A stretch of DNA of 64,000 nucleotides from an uncultured Lachnospiraceae bacterium (GTDB taxonomy: Bacteria; Bacillota; Clostridia; Lachnospirales; Lachnospiraceae): NCBI GenBank assembly GCA_946544235.1, contig CAMNMC010000086.1, forward strand, positions 22,920 to 86,919. The letters are read 5' to 3'. The notes beneath the pieces were generated by a model that saw only the letters and a list, made by a program, of their open reading frames with translations, was not told where the DNA came from and made no database searches. Of the stretch, positions 62,166 to 64,000 are shown piece by piece (the first letter of the stretch is position 1; every line of letters begins with the position of its first letter). The position numbers and the translations under genes were made by a program.

Positions 62166-62321
62166 TGTAACCTTTCCCTCCTAAATCCATATATAATCCG
62201 GACCAATGTCCTGTAATTTCTTATTTCTGATACCGGCCCAACATTAATATTATACCAAAAAACAGCTATTATTTACAACGAATAATTGGTACATGATCAT
62301 ACCTCTTCGGCATCAACAATC

Positions 62322-62440
62322 ATCTCCTGCTCAGCCAAAACACTCGGATCGATCACTATTCTGCCGAATCATCCGGATCAATCTCCTGCTCAGTCAAAAC
62401 GCACGGATCGATCACTTATTCTGCCGAATCATCCGGATCA
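62322..62440. repeat. 60-bp tandem repeat at the 3' end of cdd
   Basis: Unit 1 (62322-62380, 59 bases) and unit 2 (62381-62440, 60 bases) differ at a few positions and by one base of length; a partial third copy continues to about 62475. The array spans the stop codon of cytidine deaminase (62416). Each unit carries a stop codon at the same place. Confidence 0.8.
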
Positions 62441-62937
62441 ATCCCCTGCTCAGCCGAATCGTCCGCATCATCGGCCGGCCCTGACAGTGCTTCACTTGTA
62501 AAGGCTCCGACCATAAGCTCGGAAAAATCATACAGCTTATAATCATCCGCACTCTTTGCCAGAATAACAACAGTTCCATCCTTGCCCCTGAATTCTGATA
62601 ATACCTGTCTGCAGATACCACACGGATAAATATAATCATTCACATGACTTGCCTGCTCGTCATCCTCTTTACCCTCAGGGCCACCGACTATTGCTATCGC
62701 ACGGATACCTCTCGCGCCCTCGCTGACAGCCTTATTTATGGCTACCGTTTCTGCACAGCTTCCTGCCGGATATGACGCATTTTCAATGTTGCATCCGGTA
62801 TAAACTCCTCCGTCATCTGAAAGCACCGCTGCCCCCACAGCAAAATGTGAATAAAAAGCATATGCATTTTCTCTGACCTCAAACGCACTGCGAATAAGAT
62901 TCTTGATTATCTCCTCAGCTACCATTTCATTCTTCAT
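62416..62937 (-). CDS. cdd: Cytidine deaminase
   Basis: A 173-residue cytidine deaminase that converts cytidine and deoxycytidine to uridine and deoxyuridine in pyrimidine salvage. Zinc ligands and catalytic Glu are in ASYPAGSCAETVAI and YPCGICRQVL; the substrate segment FYSHFAVGAAVL is present. Typical enzymes have about 130-140 residues, so about 30 extra residues rich in Asp, Ala and Glu follow (ADDADDSAEQGIDPDDSAE), created by the tandem repeat. The ATG at 62937 has GGAGAGG upstream; the frame to 62997 is unsupported. Confidence 0.93.
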   Translation of the reverse strand: MKNEMVAEEIIKNLIRSAFEVRENAYAFYSHFAVGAAVLSDDGGVYTGCNIENASYPAGSCAETVAINKAVSEGARGIRAIAIVGGPEGKEDDEQASHVNDYIYPCGICRQVLSEFRGKDGTVVILAKSADDYKLYDFSELMVGAFTSEALSGPADDADDSAEQGIDPDDSAE

Positions 62938-63043
62938 AAGTACACCTCTCCTTCTTTGATCATAACCTCCGGCCTCGAAGCAAACATTCATTATCATTTA
63001 TTATTTTAATCTTAAAGCTCTTTTTATTCAATTATATTTTTAG

Positions 63044-63075
63044 CAAAAAAACCGGCCGCTGACCGCGACCGGTTT
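63044..63075 (-). terminator. Terminator of the gene at 63086
   Basis: Minus-strand stem AAACCGGTCGC / GCGGCCGGTTT with one mismatch, loop GGTCA, followed by TTTT. It lies 11 bases after the stop codon. Confidence 0.85.
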
Positions 63076-63085
63076 CTGTCTTCCA

Positions 63086-64000
63086 TTATTGCTTTCCCAT
63101 AGCCTTTGCCTGTTTTTTCTTTATATTATCAAGCTTCTGCTTTTTCAGTTTATTTGTATAATCCTTGGTTTCCTGCGTTACCTTGATATCCTTCTCTGTT
63201 CCCTTCTTGGCAGCTGCTTCTTTTTTATTTGCAATCTTCATGTTGTTAAGCACTGCAACCTTTCTCAGAACATTTCCTGTAGATAGCTTCTTCTTAAGCT
63301 CCTGAGGTGACAGATTCTGCATACCGGTAGCCAAAACTGCTTCCTTAACGCTTTCTGTGAGTTCCTTCTTACGCGTATCATTATTGAGATTCTCTATCAT
63401 CGGATTATCAACACGGTATTTTGTATAGGACTGGATCATCTTATACTGAAGATATTCATTTCTAAGAGTCAACTTATCCTTTGTGTCCTTAACCTTTTCC
63501 TCATCAGGCTCATTCGCTAAGGCTGCGGAAGCATTGCTGACGCCCTGTATTTCCATAGCGATATTGCCAACTTCATCGATAAATTTCGGATTTTTATCAC
63601 GGAGTGCATCACACTTCTTGATACTGCCCTTAAGTGTTTCCTCAATGATAATATCCGTTATCAGCTCAACTCTCTTATCAGGGTCAGAAAGTTCCTTCGA
63701 CCATTCATTATTTGCCGCTTCTCCATAAAGCTTTTCCTGAGCAGCCTTGGATGCAATATATATTTCAGCTTCCTTCTTCATGGACTTGGCATAATTAAGA
63801 TCAGCTTCCTTAATGCCATCCCTTAAAGTAAGCTTCTTTAATTCCTTATCACGTTCGACCATTCCCGCCATACGTGAAACCATCTCGGCTGCACCTATGA
63901 TCTCTGAAGTGAGGCTGTTAAATTTCTTAGTCTCCTCAGTAAGATACTTTATACCGGTGGCAAGAATCGATGCGAGAGGCGCCTTATCGCCATTCTTATA
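63086..64000 (-). CDS. Helical protein of unknown function (5' end outside window)
   Basis: An open frame of 304 codons continues to the right edge without a start codon that must be used; the ATG at 63883 (MVSRMAGM) is internal, because the reading frame stays open beyond it (YKNGDKAPLASILATGIKYL). The product is mostly helical and strongly charged, with many Lys, Glu and Asp, a Lys-rich C-terminus and LSPQELKKKLSTGN near the end. No domain, signal peptide in view or membrane segment is recognised. A helical scaffold or nucleic-acid-associated role is only a guess. Confidence 0.75.
   Translation of the reverse strand, partial: YKNGDKAPLASILATGIKYLTEETKKFNSLTSEIIGAAEMVSRMAGMVERDKELKKLTLRDGIKEADLNYAKSMKKEAEIYIASKAAQEKLYGEAANNEWSKELSDPDKRVELITDIIIEETLKGSIKKCDALRDKNPKFIDEVGNIAMEIQGVSNASAALANEPDEEKVKDTKDKLTLRNEYLQYKMIQSYTKYRVDNPMIENLNNDTRKKELTESVKEAVLATGMQNLSPQELKKKLSTGNVLRKVAVLNNMKIANKKEAAAKKGTEKDIKVTQETKDYTNKLKKQKLDNIKKKQAKAMGKQ

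Overview
The window looks like a chromosomal segment of a low-GC Gram-positive anaerobe (Firmicutes/Clostridia, most plausibly Lachnospiraceae). This rests on strong AGGAGG-type ribosome binding sites, TTGACA/TATAAT promoters with 17-bp spacers, Rho-independent terminators, and gene families typical of that group (BspA-type leucine-rich repeats, zinc-ribbon membrane proteins, a kinase with TPR-like repeats, Rpn-type nuclease, Uma2). The genus assignment is inference. Almost everything reads on the minus strand; only 2276..2770 and 56837..57274 are clear plus-strand genes.

Region 1 (1 to 25 kb) is mostly housekeeping. It holds a partial acetolactate decarboxylase lipoprotein; an MFS exporter behind a 12-codon leader peptide and competing hairpins; citrate synthase with a phosphoesterase and an unusual ParB-like/BMP fusion; a transglutaminase/DUF58/MoxR operon; malic enzyme; and a radical-SAM-like protein that has lost two of its three cluster cysteines. 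A three-gene MukBEF/Wadjet-like SMC operon without a visible nuclease subunit follows, then class II fructose-bisphosphate aldolase, a DeoR regulator, a 1-phosphofructokinase-type kinase and a zinc-ribbon membrane protein.

Region 2 (about 25.4 to 54 kb) is by eye richer in A and T and consists of accessory genes. It starts with small regulated units: HTH-Uma2 with a phased operator array, a HicB-type protein with a consensus promoter and palindrome, a 41-residue zinc ribbon, an Rpn-type nuclease, a 59-residue protein and a HEPN-like protein. Next comes an operon-like set of intracellular BspA-LRR/BRCT proteins interleaved with a MoxR ATPase and a VWA-like protein. Upstream of it lies an overlapping gene pair: a 1455-residue protein starting with two RNA-polymerase-alpha-CTD-like domains, and a 1622-residue DUF1998-type helicase. 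These two sets are the best candidates for undescribed systems, possibly anti-phage or DNA-damage related; that function is inference. No integrase, transposase of an insertion sequence, tRNA or CRISPR array was seen.

Region 3 (49.5 to 64 kb) contains large membrane-anchored proteins (DUF6273-like, zinc ribbon), a Ser/Thr kinase with a Gly/Ser-rich repeat and a divergent HTH regulator, a diguanylate cyclase, uvrA, a TerB-like protein, cytidine deaminase with a tandemly repeated 3' end, and a truncated helical protein of unknown function at the right edge.
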